Source of the DNA: an uncultured Christensenellaceae bacterium
GTDB taxonomy: Bacteria; Bacillota; Clostridia; Christensenellales; UBA3700
Reading direction: 5' to 3'
DNA: 64,000 bases
Assembly (NCBI GenBank): GCA_910588545.1
Contig: CAJUOU010000001.1
Location: 550,723 to 614,722, forward strand
The first letter of the stretch is position 1. Each line of letters starts with the position of its first letter. The notes below the pieces were generated by a model. The model was not told the origin of the DNA and did not search any database. It worked only from the letters and a program-made list of their open reading frames with translations. This document shows positions 27,043 through 37,010 of this stretch, piece after piece. Both the position numbers and the translations under genes were made by a program.

Positions 27043-27465
27043 TTAAATTATCGAATTTTCAAGCACTTTTATATTATTTTTTTCTATCACTGCCATAGCT
27101 TTTTGTATGTCGGATACTTTAAGCATTATTATTGCCTTTTTCGCCTCTGTTCTTGCATAGGAATATAAGTATTCGATTTCAACGCCGCCTATATACAAAA
27201 GTTCTAACACTTCGGATAATCCGCCTGCTCTATCTTCTACCTCTATACCAATCAAATCGGAACTAGTAACTGTAAAACCTGCCTCACGCAAAACTTTGAC
27301 TGCTTTGGAATTATCACGTGTAATTGCACGTAAAATACCAAACTCCTTAGTATCCGCAATGCTCATAGATACCAAATCGATTTTGTTATCTGCTAAAACT
27401 TTTGCAAAATCGCCTACTCTGCCTTTACGGTTTTCCAAAAAAACTGCAATTTGATTAACTAACAT
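27043..27465 (-). CDS. Tandem ACT-domain protein
   Basis: A 140-residue protein made of two ACT domains (about 1-65 and 70-138). ACT domains bind amino acids. The gene lies 18 nt downstream of a phenylacetate-CoA ligase gene in the iorAB block. Such ACT proteins next to paaK and ior genes are common in anaerobes, and sensing of an aromatic amino acid is a fair guess. No enzymatic or DNA-binding domain is present. Confidence 0.88.
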   Translation of the reverse strand: MLVNQIAVFLENRKGRVGDFAKVLADNKIDLVSMSIADTKEFGILRAITRDNSKAVKVLREAGFTVTSSDLIGIEVEDRAGGLSEVLELLYIGGVEIEYLYSYARTEAKKAIIMLKVSDIQKAMAVIEKNNIKVLENSII

Positions 27466-27483
27466 ATTTATCTCCCCTTATAC

Positions 27484-28791
27484 TTAATTAGTTTTTTTAC
27501 GATTATCGATTATACGCTTTGCTTTACCTTCGCTTCTACTCAAACTGTTAGGACTTACCAAAGTAATTTTTGCACTTATTCCAAGGTTAGAAGTCATTTC
27601 ATGCTCGATTTCTTTCTTTAAAGCTTGAAGTTTACCTACTTCGTCGCTAAAATATGATTCGCTAATTTCTATTTGAATTTCAAAAGTATCCAAAGCACCA
27701 ACTCTGTCAACAATAATTTGATAATGCGGAGAAATCCTATCTCCTATATTAAATAATACGCTTTCTATTTGAGACGGGAACACATTTACGCCACGTATGA
27801 TAAGCATATCGTCTGTTCTGCCTGTTACTCTGTTCATACGAACAAGTGTTCTTCCACATTTACATTCGCCCAATTTAAAGCTGGTAATATCTCTTGTTCT
27901 ATACCTTATAAGAGGAATACCCTCTTTCGTAAGCGTAGTAATAACAAGCTCACCCTTTTCGCCAAAAGGTACAGGCTCCAATGTATCAGGGTCAACAATT
28001 TCAGGGAAGAAATGGTCCTCATTGATATGAAGTCCGTCTTGCTCCTCACACTCCATAGCAACACCCGGCCCCATAATTTCGCTTAAACCATAAATATCGT
28101 AAGCTTTGATTTGCAATCTTTTTTCAATATCGCGACGCATTTCGTCAGACCAAGGCTCCGCACCGAATATGCCGCGTTTTAACTTAAATTGACTTCTATC
28201 CGTAAAGCCCTCTTTAGCCATAGCCTCGCTTAAATAAATTGCATAAGATGGTGTACAGCATAGTGTATCCGCACCGAAATCTCTCATCAACTGTAACTGT
28301 CTTAAAGTATTACCGCTTGAGGTAGGCACTGTAAGTGCACCCAATCTTTGGCTACCGTCATGTAATCCCAAACCGCCTGTAAACAACCCGTATCCGAATG
28401 ACACTTGTACAACGGAATTATTATCTGCACCTGTCATACTCAAACATCTTGCAGCCATATCCGCCCAAACATCCAAATCGTTTTGTGTGTATCCCACAAC
28501 TGTCAATTTACCCGTAGTACCGCTTGAGGCATGCACCCTTACGATTTCGCTTTGAGGAGCACTGAAAAAATTAAACGGATAGCTCTCCCTTAAATCGTGC
28601 TTTACAGTAAACGGCAATTTAGTAATATCGTCAATAGATTTTATATCTTCAGGCTTAACACCTGCAGCATCCATCTTTTTACGGTAAATTTCCACATTGT
28701 CATACACTTTTTTTACAACTTTTACAAGCCTTTCGCTTTGAACTTTTTTAAGTTCTTCTCTACTCAAATATTGCATATTGTCGCTATACAT
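27484..28791 (-). CDS. paaK: Phenylacetate-CoA ligase, copy 1
   Basis: An adenylate-forming enzyme that activates aryl acetates to CoA thioesters. In fermenters it may run in reverse to make ATP. It has the P-loop-like SSGTTGKLTVVGYT, the motif YGLSEIMGPGV and the hinge region GRTDDMLIIRGVNVFPSQIE. The length of 435 is normal. It is about 60% similar by eye to the copy at 31264-32562. It lies between iorB and the ACT gene. Confidence 0.94.
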   Translation of the reverse strand: MYSDNMQYLSREELKKVQSERLVKVVKKVYDNVEIYRKKMDAAGVKPEDIKSIDDITKLPFTVKHDLRESYPFNFFSAPQSEIVRVHASSGTTGKLTVVGYTQNDLDVWADMAARCLSMTGADNNSVVQVSFGYGLFTGGLGLHDGSQRLGALTVPTSSGNTLRQLQLMRDFGADTLCCTPSYAIYLSEAMAKEGFTDRSQFKLKRGIFGAEPWSDEMRRDIEKRLQIKAYDIYGLSEIMGPGVAMECEEQDGLHINEDHFFPEIVDPDTLEPVPFGEKGELVITTLTKEGIPLIRYRTRDITSFKLGECKCGRTLVRMNRVTGRTDDMLIIRGVNVFPSQIESVLFNIGDRISPHYQIIVDRVGALDTFEIQIEISESYFSDEVGKLQALKKEIEHEMTSNLGISAKITLVSPNSLSRSEGKAKRIIDNRKKTN

Positions 28792-28832
28792 AATCTTGTC
28801 CTCCGAGTTGTTTAGCTATTGATTAAATTTTA

Positions 28833-29402
28833 TTATTTGGCATTAAAACCTTTTTCTATTGCCATTAAGTTGATATCCAAAAATCTTGCGGGAACAGTCA
28901 TCTTAACTGCCTCGATAATATCTTCGTATTTAAAGCCCAAATTTTTTGCAAGTGCACCAAGCATAATCACATTGGCAACTTTAACATTACCGCATTCGTG
29001 TGCCAATTCCGCAGCATTTATAAACAATGTGTTTTTGCAAATTTCTTGCAACTTTTGTTTTATATCACTAGGATATTCCATAGCTCCCGTAATAACAGGC
29101 ATTGGCATAATTTCTTGCTCGTTTACAACCATCATACCGTCCTTTTTAAGGTAATGCCGCCACCTTAACGCTTCCAATTTTTCAAAAGCGATAATGATAT
29201 CCGCATCGCCTACGGCAACTATAGGACTAAGTATATTGTTTCCTACTCTTACATGAGTAACAACACTGCCGCCTCTTTGGCTCATACCATGAACTTCCGA
29301 CAATTTACAGTCTTGACCTGTAAGTACAGCATAATTACCCAAAACTCTTGATGCCAAAAGCGTACCTTGTCCACCAACTCCAACTATCAAAATATTAGCC
29401 AT
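28833..29402 (-). CDS. iorB: Indolepyruvate:ferredoxin oxidoreductase, beta subunit
   Basis: A 189-residue gamma-type domain of 2-oxoacid:ferredoxin oxidoreductase. It has the characteristic N-terminus ILIVGVGGQGTLLASRVLG and the SQRGGSVVTHVR motif. It works with IorA to turn aryl pyruvates into aryl-acetyl-CoA, reducing ferredoxin. It starts exactly at the end of iorA (1-nt overlap). Confidence 0.95.
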   Translation of the reverse strand: MANILIVGVGGQGTLLASRVLGNYAVLTGQDCKLSEVHGMSQRGGSVVTHVRVGNNILSPIVAVGDADIIIAFEKLEALRWRHYLKKDGMMVVNEQEIMPMPVITGAMEYPSDIKQKLQEICKNTLFINAAELAHECGNVKVANVIMLGALAKNLGFKYEDIIEAVKMTVPARFLDINLMAIEKGFNAK

Positions 29403-31132
29403 TAGTTTTTACCTCCCAACTTTATAGCATCAAACTTGCACATTTGCAAGCATACTCCGCACCCAACACATTGGTCGGCTTTAATGCTGAAAACTTTGTC
29501 CTTGGTCATCATTATAGCAGGACAACCTATTTTCATACACATACCGCATTTTTTGCATTTGTCATTGTCTATGTAATAAGGTGTTTTTACTTCCTTAGTC
29601 AAAAGTACACAAGGTTTTCTTGCAATAATTACGCTTACTTCGTCCTTTGCAAGTTCTTCTTTTATCGCTTTTTCAACGGCAACCATATCATAGGCGTCTA
29701 CAGTTTGAACGCTGTTTACACCACAAGCCCTTACAACTTTTTCCAAATCAAGTTGATGTGTAACTTGGTCGCGAATCGTTCTGCCTGTAGCAGGATTAGG
29801 TTGATGTCCCGTCATACCCGTAGTTGAATTATCAAGTATAATAATTGTACTGCTACCTTGATTGTAAACAGCATCCACAACACCTGTTATACCGCTATGA
29901 ACAAAAGTGGAGTCACCTATAACTGCAACTGTTTTTTTGGATTGCTCTCTGCCAAGTGCCTTATCCACACCATGACACATACCAATACTTGCACCCATAC
30001 ATACAACTGTATCTACTGCATTTAATGGTTGACCTGCCCCCAAAGTGTAGCAACCTATATCGGCAGTAACCATCAATTTTAATTTTTTCAAAACGTAAAA
30101 CACGCTTCTGTGAGGGCAACCCGGACACATAACAGGCGGTCTTACAGGCAAAGTTGTATCCGCAACAGGGATAGGCTCGCCAAGCATTTTGTTTTTGATT
30201 AACGCAACAGAAAACTCCCCTTGGATAGAAAAAATTTCTTTTCCTATACACTCGATTCCTTGAGCTTTTATTTGAGTTTCAAAAATAGGCTCCAATTCCT
30301 CTATTACATACAATTTTTCCACTTTACCAGCGAACTCTTTTATCATTTCCATAGGCAAAGGATTTACCATCCCAAGCTTTAAAATACTTGCATCAGGCAA
30401 AGCCTCCTCAGCATATTTTGCAACAACGCCGCTACAAATAATACCGATTTTCGTAGACTTATATGTAATTTGATTGATAGACATACTGTTTGCATCCACA
30501 GCAAGTTTTTTAATTCTCTCTTCCACAACCTTGTGTCTGCCTACTGCCATTGCAGGCATCATTGCATACTTGGTAATATCTTTTACATAAGGTTTAACTC
30601 CAACCTCGTTTCGCTCCTCAAGCTCAACAAACGATTGAGAGTGCGAAACTCTTGTAGTGCTTCTTAACATAACAGGAGTATCATATTTTTCGCTCATTTC
30701 AAAAGCAAGTTTTGTAAACTCCTTTGCCTCGCTCGAGTCACTCGGCTCAAGCATAGGTATACTGTTTGCTATTGCATAATATCTGCTGTCTTGCTCATTT
30801 TGTGAGCTGTGCATACCGGGGTCATCCGCAACTACAAGCACCAAACCTCCGTTAACACCTGTATATGCAAGTGTAAACAATGGGTCCGCAGCCACATTTA
30901 CACCAACATGTTTCATACAAACTATACTTCTTGCTCCTGCAACGCTTGCACCTATTGCAACTTCAAGTGCAACTTTTTCGTTCGGCGACCACTCCGCATA
31001 AATTTCTTTATACTTTGCTATTGCCTCAGTTATTTCCGTACTCGGTGTACCCGGATATGCAGTACTTACCTTTACGCCTGCCTCATAAGCACCGCGTGCG
31101 ATAGCCTCATTACCTAGTAAAATTTTTTTCAT
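29402..31132 (-). CDS. iorA: Indolepyruvate:ferredoxin oxidoreductase, alpha subunit
   Basis: A 576-residue TPP enzyme. The N-terminal pyrimidine-binding domain has AYPGTPSTEIT. The TPP-binding domain has GDSTFVHSGITG and DNSTTGMTGHQPNP. Two C-terminal [4Fe-4S] ferredoxin motifs follow (CKKCGMCMKIGCP and CVGCGVCLQMCKF). It oxidises indole-, phenyl- and hydroxyphenyl-pyruvate. The neighbouring CoA ligases and the ACT protein point to energy gain from aromatic amino acids. Confidence 0.96.
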   Translation of the reverse strand: MKKILLGNEAIARGAYEAGVKVSTAYPGTPSTEITEAIAKYKEIYAEWSPNEKVALEVAIGASVAGARSIVCMKHVGVNVAADPLFTLAYTGVNGGLVLVVADDPGMHSSQNEQDSRYYAIANSIPMLEPSDSSEAKEFTKLAFEMSEKYDTPVMLRSTTRVSHSQSFVELEERNEVGVKPYVKDITKYAMMPAMAVGRHKVVEERIKKLAVDANSMSINQITYKSTKIGIICSGVVAKYAEEALPDASILKLGMVNPLPMEMIKEFAGKVEKLYVIEELEPIFETQIKAQGIECIGKEIFSIQGEFSVALIKNKMLGEPIPVADTTLPVRPPVMCPGCPHRSVFYVLKKLKLMVTADIGCYTLGAGQPLNAVDTVVCMGASIGMCHGVDKALGREQSKKTVAVIGDSTFVHSGITGVVDAVYNQGSSTIIILDNSTTGMTGHQPNPATGRTIRDQVTHQLDLEKVVRACGVNSVQTVDAYDMVAVEKAIKEELAKDEVSVIIARKPCVLLTKEVKTPYYIDNDKCKKCGMCMKIGCPAIMMTKDKVFSIKADQCVGCGVCLQMCKFDAIKLGGKN

Positions 31133-31263
31133 AATTACCTCATTTATTTATTTCATATCGATTTTTGACGGGTTTTGGACATTAATTGCACTTGAAATAA
31201 ACCATGTACAAATCAACTGCAAATATTAATCACTATATACTTTATCACGTCAAAAGATAAATT

Positions 31264-32562
31264 TTATATTTTTCTTAGGTCAGTTACTCTTTTTGCTTTA
31301 CCCTCGAACCTTTTTAAAGATTGAGGCTCAACAAGCTTGACAACTGCATCGATTTGCAAAACCACTTTAAGCTTTTGCCTTACTTTCTTCACCAAATCTT
31401 CCAATTTAGAGTAGTTATCCAAAAGTGCAACTTCCTTAACTTCTACATTTATTGTAAGTTTATCCAAATGTCCTATTCTTTCCACAACAATTTCGTAGTT
31501 ACCGCCAATCTCAGGTATACTCATAAGCACTCCTTCGATTTGAGATGGAAATACATTTACCCCACGAATAATAAGCATATCGTCCGAACGGCCTTGTATC
31601 TTATCCATTCTGGTAGTTGTTCTGCCACACTTACACTTGTCGGTTATAAGCCTTGTAATGTCTTTAGTGCGATATCTTAGCATTGGCAATCCCTCTTTTG
31701 TAAGGGTCGTAATTACAAGCTCTCCCCACTCTCCGTCTGCAACAGGCATCAAAGTCTCCCTGTCGATAATTTCGGGATAAAAATGGTCTTCGTTAATGTG
31801 CATACCGCATTTATACTCACATTCTCCGCTTACGCCCGGTCCGATTATTTCGCTCAAGCCATAGTTATCGGTAGGAAAAACTCCAAGTTTGTCTTGCAAC
31901 TCTTTGTGCATTTCGGGACTTGAGGCCTCGCTGCCAAAAAGACCTATACGAAGTTTCAAGTCTTCCTTTTTTATACCCATTTTTTCCATAACTTCGCTGA
32001 TATACAAACCGTAAGACGGGGTTGCAACAAGTGCCGTAGCCCCCAAGTCTTTCATAAGCATTACTTGTCTTTCTGTATTTCCCGAAGATGCAGGTATAAC
32101 AGATGCACCTACCTTTTCCCAACCTTGGTGCAAGCCCAATGCGCCTGTAAACAAACCATAGCCAAAGGAAATTTGAACAACATCCGACTTTTTACCGCCT
32201 GCAGCAACAATAAGTCTTGCTACGCAATCCGACCACATATCCAAATCATTTTTTGTATATGCCACAACTGTTGGTTTGCCCGAAGTTCCGCTTGAGGCAT
32301 GCACTCTTACAATTTCATCCATCGGCACTGCAAGCAATCCATAAGGATAGTTATCACGCAAATCGGTTTTTGTTGTATAAGGTATTTTGCTAATATCTTC
32401 GAGTGTTTTAATATCTTCGGGTTTCAAACCGATTTCGTCAAATTTCTTTTTATAGAAAGGCACTCTTTCATAAGCATATTTTACGATTTTCTTTAGTCTA
32501 TCTAATTGAAGAGCACGCATTTCATCTCTTCCCATTTGCTCTATTTTGCTGTCAAAAAACAT
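31264..32562 (-). CDS. paaK: Phenylacetate-CoA ligase, copy 2
   Basis: A 432-residue paralogue of the ligase at 27484-28791. It has SSGTSGKPTVVAYT, YGLSEIIGPGV and GRSDDMLIIRGVNVFPSQIE. The two copies flank iorAB, suggesting a split of substrate range (for example phenyl- against indole-acetate). That is inference. It follows the aconitase-like gene by 10 nt, so both are probably in one transcript. Confidence 0.93.
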   Translation of the reverse strand: MFFDSKIEQMGRDEMRALQLDRLKKIVKYAYERVPFYKKKFDEIGLKPEDIKTLEDISKIPYTTKTDLRDNYPYGLLAVPMDEIVRVHASSGTSGKPTVVAYTKNDLDMWSDCVARLIVAAGGKKSDVVQISFGYGLFTGALGLHQGWEKVGASVIPASSGNTERQVMLMKDLGATALVATPSYGLYISEVMEKMGIKKEDLKLRIGLFGSEASSPEMHKELQDKLGVFPTDNYGLSEIIGPGVSGECEYKCGMHINEDHFYPEIIDRETLMPVADGEWGELVITTLTKEGLPMLRYRTKDITRLITDKCKCGRTTTRMDKIQGRSDDMLIIRGVNVFPSQIEGVLMSIPEIGGNYEIVVERIGHLDKLTINVEVKEVALLDNYSKLEDLVKKVRQKLKVVLQIDAVVKLVEPQSLKRFEGKAKRVTDLRKI

Positions 32563-32572
32563 TTCAATCCCC

Positions 32573-34834
32573 TTATTTTCTATCCCTGTAATAATTCATT
32601 AAGCAACCGGATACAATAATTTCTTTCTCGGTATCTGTCAAACTATCCAACTTAAGTGTTATTTCTCGAACATTTTTGCCGTTAATAACCACTGCTTTAA
32701 ACTCCGTAGCACCGCTTTCGATGCCCGCTTTTACATTAGGTATAAACAAAATATCATCTACTTGGAAATTGTCGTTTTCACTGATAAACGGAATCATACC
32801 CCAATTTATTAGATTTGAACGATATCTTTTTGTTGCATATTCTCTTGCAATATTGCCTGCACCGCCAAGCACTCTTTGACAGCTTGCAGCTTGCTCTCTA
32901 GCACTTCCGTCACCCGGTTTTGTTGCATATATAACGCTTGCTATGCTTATGCTACCTTGAGGTTTAATACTTGCAACTTTTAAAGCGTCTTCATACTCTT
33001 TTGGCAAAATGTTGTTTTCCCTTCTTGCAAGTTCTTCGCTGTAAACAGCTTTTGCTCTAGGAACATAGTCAGGCACTTTCCTTGACAAAGCGAACTCGGC
33101 AAGTTTTAACGGATTTGAACGATAGCTTGAGGTCTCTCCCGACGGAATAAGCTCGTCCGTTGTAGTAACAGGGTCATTGATTACCGCTGTCATTTTCAGC
33201 AAAATATTATCCGTTAAATGTATAACTTCCGGCCAATCTTTAATGTTTGGGCCATATATCAACTCTTGATTAATAGGCTTTTTAACACCATTGTAGCATC
33301 TGTTTTCGTAAATACTGCTGTCATAACTAAATTTAGGTATTGTGTTATCATAATCCAAATCCATTGCACTTGTAAGAATACCACCGTTCATAGCAGTTGC
33401 TGCAATACTTCTTGCATCCATCAATGCAACTGAAGAAATTTGACCATTAGCAGGCTTACTGCCCTCACGGCTTTCAAAGTTTCTTGTAGTATGTCTTATG
33501 CTTAATGCGTTGTTTGCAGGGACATCTCCCGCGCCAAAGCATGGTCCGCAGAAAGAGGTTTTAATATTTGCACCCGCTTTTACAAGCTTGGAAATCGCAC
33601 CTTTATTCATCAAGTCGTAATAAATAGGTTGGCTTGACGGATAAACGCTTAAAGTAAATTCGTTTTTACCTATGTATTTGCCGTCGATAATGCTGCTTGC
33701 CTCAAAAATATTGTCATAAGTACCGCCCGCACAACCTGCGATAATACCTTGTTGTACTTGTACTTTTCCGTCTTTAGTAATCTTATCCAAAAGATTGAAT
33801 TTAACTTTATTTGCCGATAAAAGTTTGTTACCCTCAGCTTCGACTTTAGCAAATATATCTTTTGGATTTGAGATAACATCTTTTAAATTGTAAACATTGC
33901 TTGGATGGAATGGAAGAGCGATTTGCGGCTCGATTTTACCCAAATCGACTTCTACAACTCCGTCATACATTGCTATTTCTGCCGGATTTAACTCCTTATA
34001 GTCCTCAGGTCTGCCATGCTCGATATAATAATTTTTAACTATTTCGTCAGTCTTCCAAATAGAGCTTAAACAAGTAGTCTCTGTTGTCATTACATCTATT
34101 CCGTTACGATATTCAATAGGAAGATTAGCAATGCCATCGCCTATGAATTCCATAATTTTATTTTTTACAAAACCTTGTTTAAATACCGCACCTATTATGC
34201 TAAGAGCAACGTCTTGAGGTCCTACGCCACGTCTTGGCTTTCCTGTAAGATTAATTGCGATAACATCGGGATAGTTTATATCATAAGTTCTGCACAATAA
34301 TTGTTTAACAAGCTCCGGTCCACCCTCGCCAACAGCAATAGTACCAAGTGCACCATATCTTGTGTGAGAGTCACTGCCCAAAATCATTTTGCCACAACCG
34401 GACATATTCTCACGCATAAAAGTATGAATAACCGCTTGATGAGGAGGTACAAATATACCACCGTATTTTTTAGCTGCCGAAAGACCGAAAACGTGGTCAT
34501 CTTCGTTTATTGTACCGCCAACCGCACAAAGTGAGTTATGACAGTTAGTCAAAACATACGGAATAGGAAATTTTTCAAGTCCGCTTGCTTTTGCAGTTTG
34601 AATAATACCTACATAAGTAATATCATGTGATGCCATTGCATCAAATTTGATTTGTAATCCTCTACCTTTTTCGGTAATGCCACTGATATTGTGTTTTTCA
34701 AGTATTCCGTAAGCGATTGTACCTTTATAAGCATTGTCAATTATTTTGCTGTCAACACCTTGACTAGCAAGATAATCTCCGTCCACAAACTTACCCTTGT
34801 ACAAATATTTTTTACCGCTAATTAGATTAATCAT
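32573..34834 (-). CDS. Aconitase-family hydratase (YbhJ-like)
   Basis: A 753-residue protein of the aconitase superfamily. The [4Fe-4S] ligand cysteines appear as GCAGG and CGPC. SDSHTRYGALGTIAVGEGG and TRNFESREGS match substrate-binding motifs. The length equals that of E. coli YbhJ, a putative hydratase, rather than AcnA (about 890) or AcnB. Classical aconitase has GSCTN where this has GCAGG, so the substrate may not be citrate. It sits upstream of paaK copy 2 and is the start of the catabolic block. The divergent gap 34835-35157 holds only AT-rich promoter-like sequence. Confidence 0.88.
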   Translation of the reverse strand: MINLISGKKYLYKGKFVDGDYLASQGVDSKIIDNAYKGTIAYGILEKHNISGITEKGRGLQIKFDAMASHDITYVGIIQTAKASGLEKFPIPYVLTNCHNSLCAVGGTINEDDHVFGLSAAKKYGGIFVPPHQAVIHTFMRENMSGCGKMILGSDSHTRYGALGTIAVGEGGPELVKQLLCRTYDINYPDVIAINLTGKPRRGVGPQDVALSIIGAVFKQGFVKNKIMEFIGDGIANLPIEYRNGIDVMTTETTCLSSIWKTDEIVKNYYIEHGRPEDYKELNPAEIAMYDGVVEVDLGKIEPQIALPFHPSNVYNLKDVISNPKDIFAKVEAEGNKLLSANKVKFNLLDKITKDGKVQVQQGIIAGCAGGTYDNIFEASSIIDGKYIGKNEFTLSVYPSSQPIYYDLMNKGAISKLVKAGANIKTSFCGPCFGAGDVPANNALSIRHTTRNFESREGSKPANGQISSVALMDARSIAATAMNGGILTSAMDLDYDNTIPKFSYDSSIYENRCYNGVKKPINQELIYGPNIKDWPEVIHLTDNILLKMTAVINDPVTTTDELIPSGETSSYRSNPLKLAEFALSRKVPDYVPRAKAVYSEELARRENNILPKEYEDALKVASIKPQGSISIASVIYATKPGDGSAREQAASCQRVLGGAGNIAREYATKRYRSNLINWGMIPFISENDNFQVDDILFIPNVKAGIESGATEFKAVVINGKNVREITLKLDSLTDTEKEIIVSGCLMNYYRDRK

Positions 34835-35145
34835 ATTGTCTCCTTATTTACAAAAGTTACTTTTTATCATTTAAATATTTCTAAAATCACAATTTGCATT
34901 ATAATTTTATTTATATATACGCTATTTTATAATACAATATTTTTTTGATTTTTGCAAGGGTTATTTTAAAAAAAATACATATTTCTACATATATTGAATA
35001 AAATGTAGCACAATTTAACAATTAAGTTATATTCTGTTATGAAATTGTATTCCACGATACGTAGATATATAATTAATTAAAATCTCTTTATTGCGGATTA
35101 TTGATAAATTTATAAAAAAAGATAGTAATTTCATTTTAAATTTGC

Positions 35146-35151
35146 TATAAT
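35146..35151 (+). promoter_or_regulatory. -10 box placed for a leaderless message
   Basis: TATAAT ends 6 nt before the ATG at 35158, so transcription would begin at or near the start codon. No ribosome binding site is visible and no good -35 box is seen. Confidence 0.4.
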
Positions 35152-35157
35152 AAATAT

Positions 35158-35643
35158 ATGGACAAAAAATACAAATTCAAATTAAATAAAAAAATTAATT
35201 TCACTTTAGTTACAATAGTATTAATTTGCATAATAGGCATAATTTGCGATGCAGTATTTATGTCTTTTGCTATAAAAGATGAACTATCTGTTACTGCATA
35301 TATTATCAGCTTGGCACTTTTAATTGCTTTATTGGCATTTATACCGATTTTTATTTTCGGCAGCTCATACACTTTAGGTAAGGACAAATTTACTCTTTCT
35401 ATGTGTTTTATCAAAAAGACAATAGCTTATAGTGACTTGCTTAACATAAGACACGACGCCAATATCAATCAAACAATTATGTACTACTATACTTACAATA
35501 AAAGCGGCGAACAGCTTGTCAGTATGCTATATCTTAACATAGACAACAAAAATTTAGATAGCTTTGTGCAAGATTTGAAAGACAAAAACAATATGATAAT
35601 TTACGACATATTTAATAAAGAGGAAGATAATGAAAAAAATTAA
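35158..35643 (+). CDS. Two-TM protein with bacterial PH-like domain
   Basis: A 161-residue protein with TM segments at about 14-36 and 47-69. A C-terminal beta-rich domain follows (YTLGKDKFTLSMCFIKKTIAYSDLLNI) that resembles bPH domains of the DUF1200 kind. It overlaps rdgB by 14 nt. It seems to lack a ribosome binding site, and TATAAT sits directly upstream, so it may be translated from a leaderless mRNA. The function is unknown. Confidence 0.75.
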   Translation: MDKKYKFKLNKKINFTLVTIVLICIIGIICDAVFMSFAIKDELSVTAYIISLALLIALLAFIPIFIFGSSYTLGKDKFTLSMCFIKKTIAYSDLLNIRHDANINQTIMYYYTYNKSGEQLVSMLYLNIDNKNLDSFVQDLKDKNNMIIYDIFNKEEDNEKN

Positions 35644-36226
35644 TGAGCTTATAATTGCAAGCAATAATAAACACAAGATAATTGAAATTAAAGACATTTT
35701 GGGAGAATTTTTTAAAAATATTTATAGCCTTAGCGAAAAAAATATAAATGTAGAAATTGAAGAAACAGGCAAAACTTTTGAAGAAAATGCAATAATAAAG
35801 GCAAAATACATTTCGGAACTTACAGGTTTACCTGCCCTAAGCGATGACAGCGGACTTGAGGTAGAAGCTTTAAATGGAGCTCCGGGTGTTTATTCTGCAA
35901 GATATGCAGGAGAGCCCAGCAACAGCGACATTAACAATAAAAAATTACTTAAAGAAATGCAAGGTAAATCTAATAGAAACGCTAATTTTACAAGCGTAAT
36001 TGCTATCTGCTATCCAAATGGTAAAATTATAACCGCAAACGGCAAGACTTATGGTAAAATTTTAACCGAATTACAAGGCGAAAACGGTTTTGGCTATGAC
36101 CCGCTGTTTTATTCAAACGATTTGAAAAAAAGTTTTGGACTAGCTACTTCGGAAGAAAAAAATGCAGTCAGCCATCGCGGACGTGCTTTACAAAATTTAA
36201 AAGAAATTTTAAGTAAAAGAAAGTAA
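35630..36226 (+). CDS. rdgB: XTP/dITP diphosphatase
   Basis: A 198-residue HAM1/RdgB protein that hydrolyses non-canonical purine nucleoside triphosphates. The start IIASNNKHKIIEIKDIL, the catalytic SDDSGLEVEALNGAPGVYSARYAG and the C-terminal SHRGRALQ are exact family motifs. It is coupled to the PH-like gene by an overlap. Confidence 0.96.
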   Translation: MKKINELIIASNNKHKIIEIKDILGEFFKNIYSLSEKNINVEIEETGKTFEENAIIKAKYISELTGLPALSDDSGLEVEALNGAPGVYSARYAGEPSNSDINNKKLLKEMQGKSNRNANFTSVIAICYPNGKIITANGKTYGKILTELQGENGFGYDPLFYSNDLKKSFGLATSEEKNAVSHRGRALQNLKEILSKRK

Positions 36227-36307
36227 TATTTTATTAAAGATTTGATATATACTATTTGTTTTACAAATTTACTAAAAATCAATATTTAAAGAATATTCAT
36301 CAAGCCA

Positions 36308-36964
36308 TTAATAATTTTTTATGATTTCCTTCGCCCAAGCAAATATGTCTTTACACATTAGTTCAAAATCTACTTGTCCATTTATTTTTATATTAATATA
36401 ATTTTGCAAAATAATTTTTTCAGACATTTCCACAACTTCAAGTAGTTGTAAGGTATCTTTCACATATTTCCCTGTTTGATAAAAATATATCGCTTGAATA
36501 ACAAACTTGGCAGATTTATAGATATTTTTTAATATTTCCTCGCTTTTTTCGTGAACAAAATTGTGAACTACAGTATGATAAATATTGCATGCCCCGCTTT
36601 TAATTGCATTTTTTATATCACTTTTAGTAATTTTATTCAACAATACATCAAGTGAGCCGATAATAGGCAATGTATCGTAATAAAATTGAAACAAGTCGGC
36701 AGCAGACCAATTCATGAGTTCTTGTTTGCCCGATACAAATCCGCATATTAAATCTCGGTTGGGCAATTTATCCAACATTCCCCTATAAATTATCAAATCT
36801 TGTATATCAACTTTATCCAAAATCACAACAATATCTATATCACTATTTTCATTTGCTTCATTTCTTGCATAACTGCCTTGCAACCCCACAAACCAAATAC
36901 GTTTTTTAAATGTTTCTTCCAACCTATTTACAAATATTTCTATCCAATTTTTTATATTTATCAC
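36308..36964 (-). CDS. Nucleotidyltransferase-fold protein (MNT-like)
   Basis: A 218-residue protein with the polymerase-beta-type motif GSYARNEANENSDIDIVV (residues 30-47). Metal-binding aspartates are at 42 and 44. The C-terminal half is helical. The fold is shared by aminoglycoside nucleotidyltransferases and by MNT antitoxins. It lies 46 nt downstream of a gene with an RN-x3-H HEPN-like motif, so it may be the antitoxin of a HEPN/MNT pair. It is longer than the usual MntA, so a small-molecule modifying enzyme is also possible. Confidence 0.75.
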   Translation of the reverse strand: MINIKNWIEIFVNRLEETFKKRIWFVGLQGSYARNEANENSDIDIVVILDKVDIQDLIIYRGMLDKLPNRDLICGFVSGKQELMNWSAADLFQFYYDTLPIIGSLDVLLNKITKSDIKNAIKSGACNIYHTVVHNFVHEKSEEILKNIYKSAKFVIQAIYFYQTGKYVKDTLQLLEVVEMSEKIILQNYINIKINGQVDFELMCKDIFAWAKEIIKNY

Positions 36965-37010
36965 ATCGCACCTATATCGTTAATCCTGCTTTATAAAAGT
37001 TAAATTATCA

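Noticed and set aside
35145..35414. Minus-strand ORF of 89 codons
   Set aside because: Fully antisense to the PH-like gene, with no start signal.
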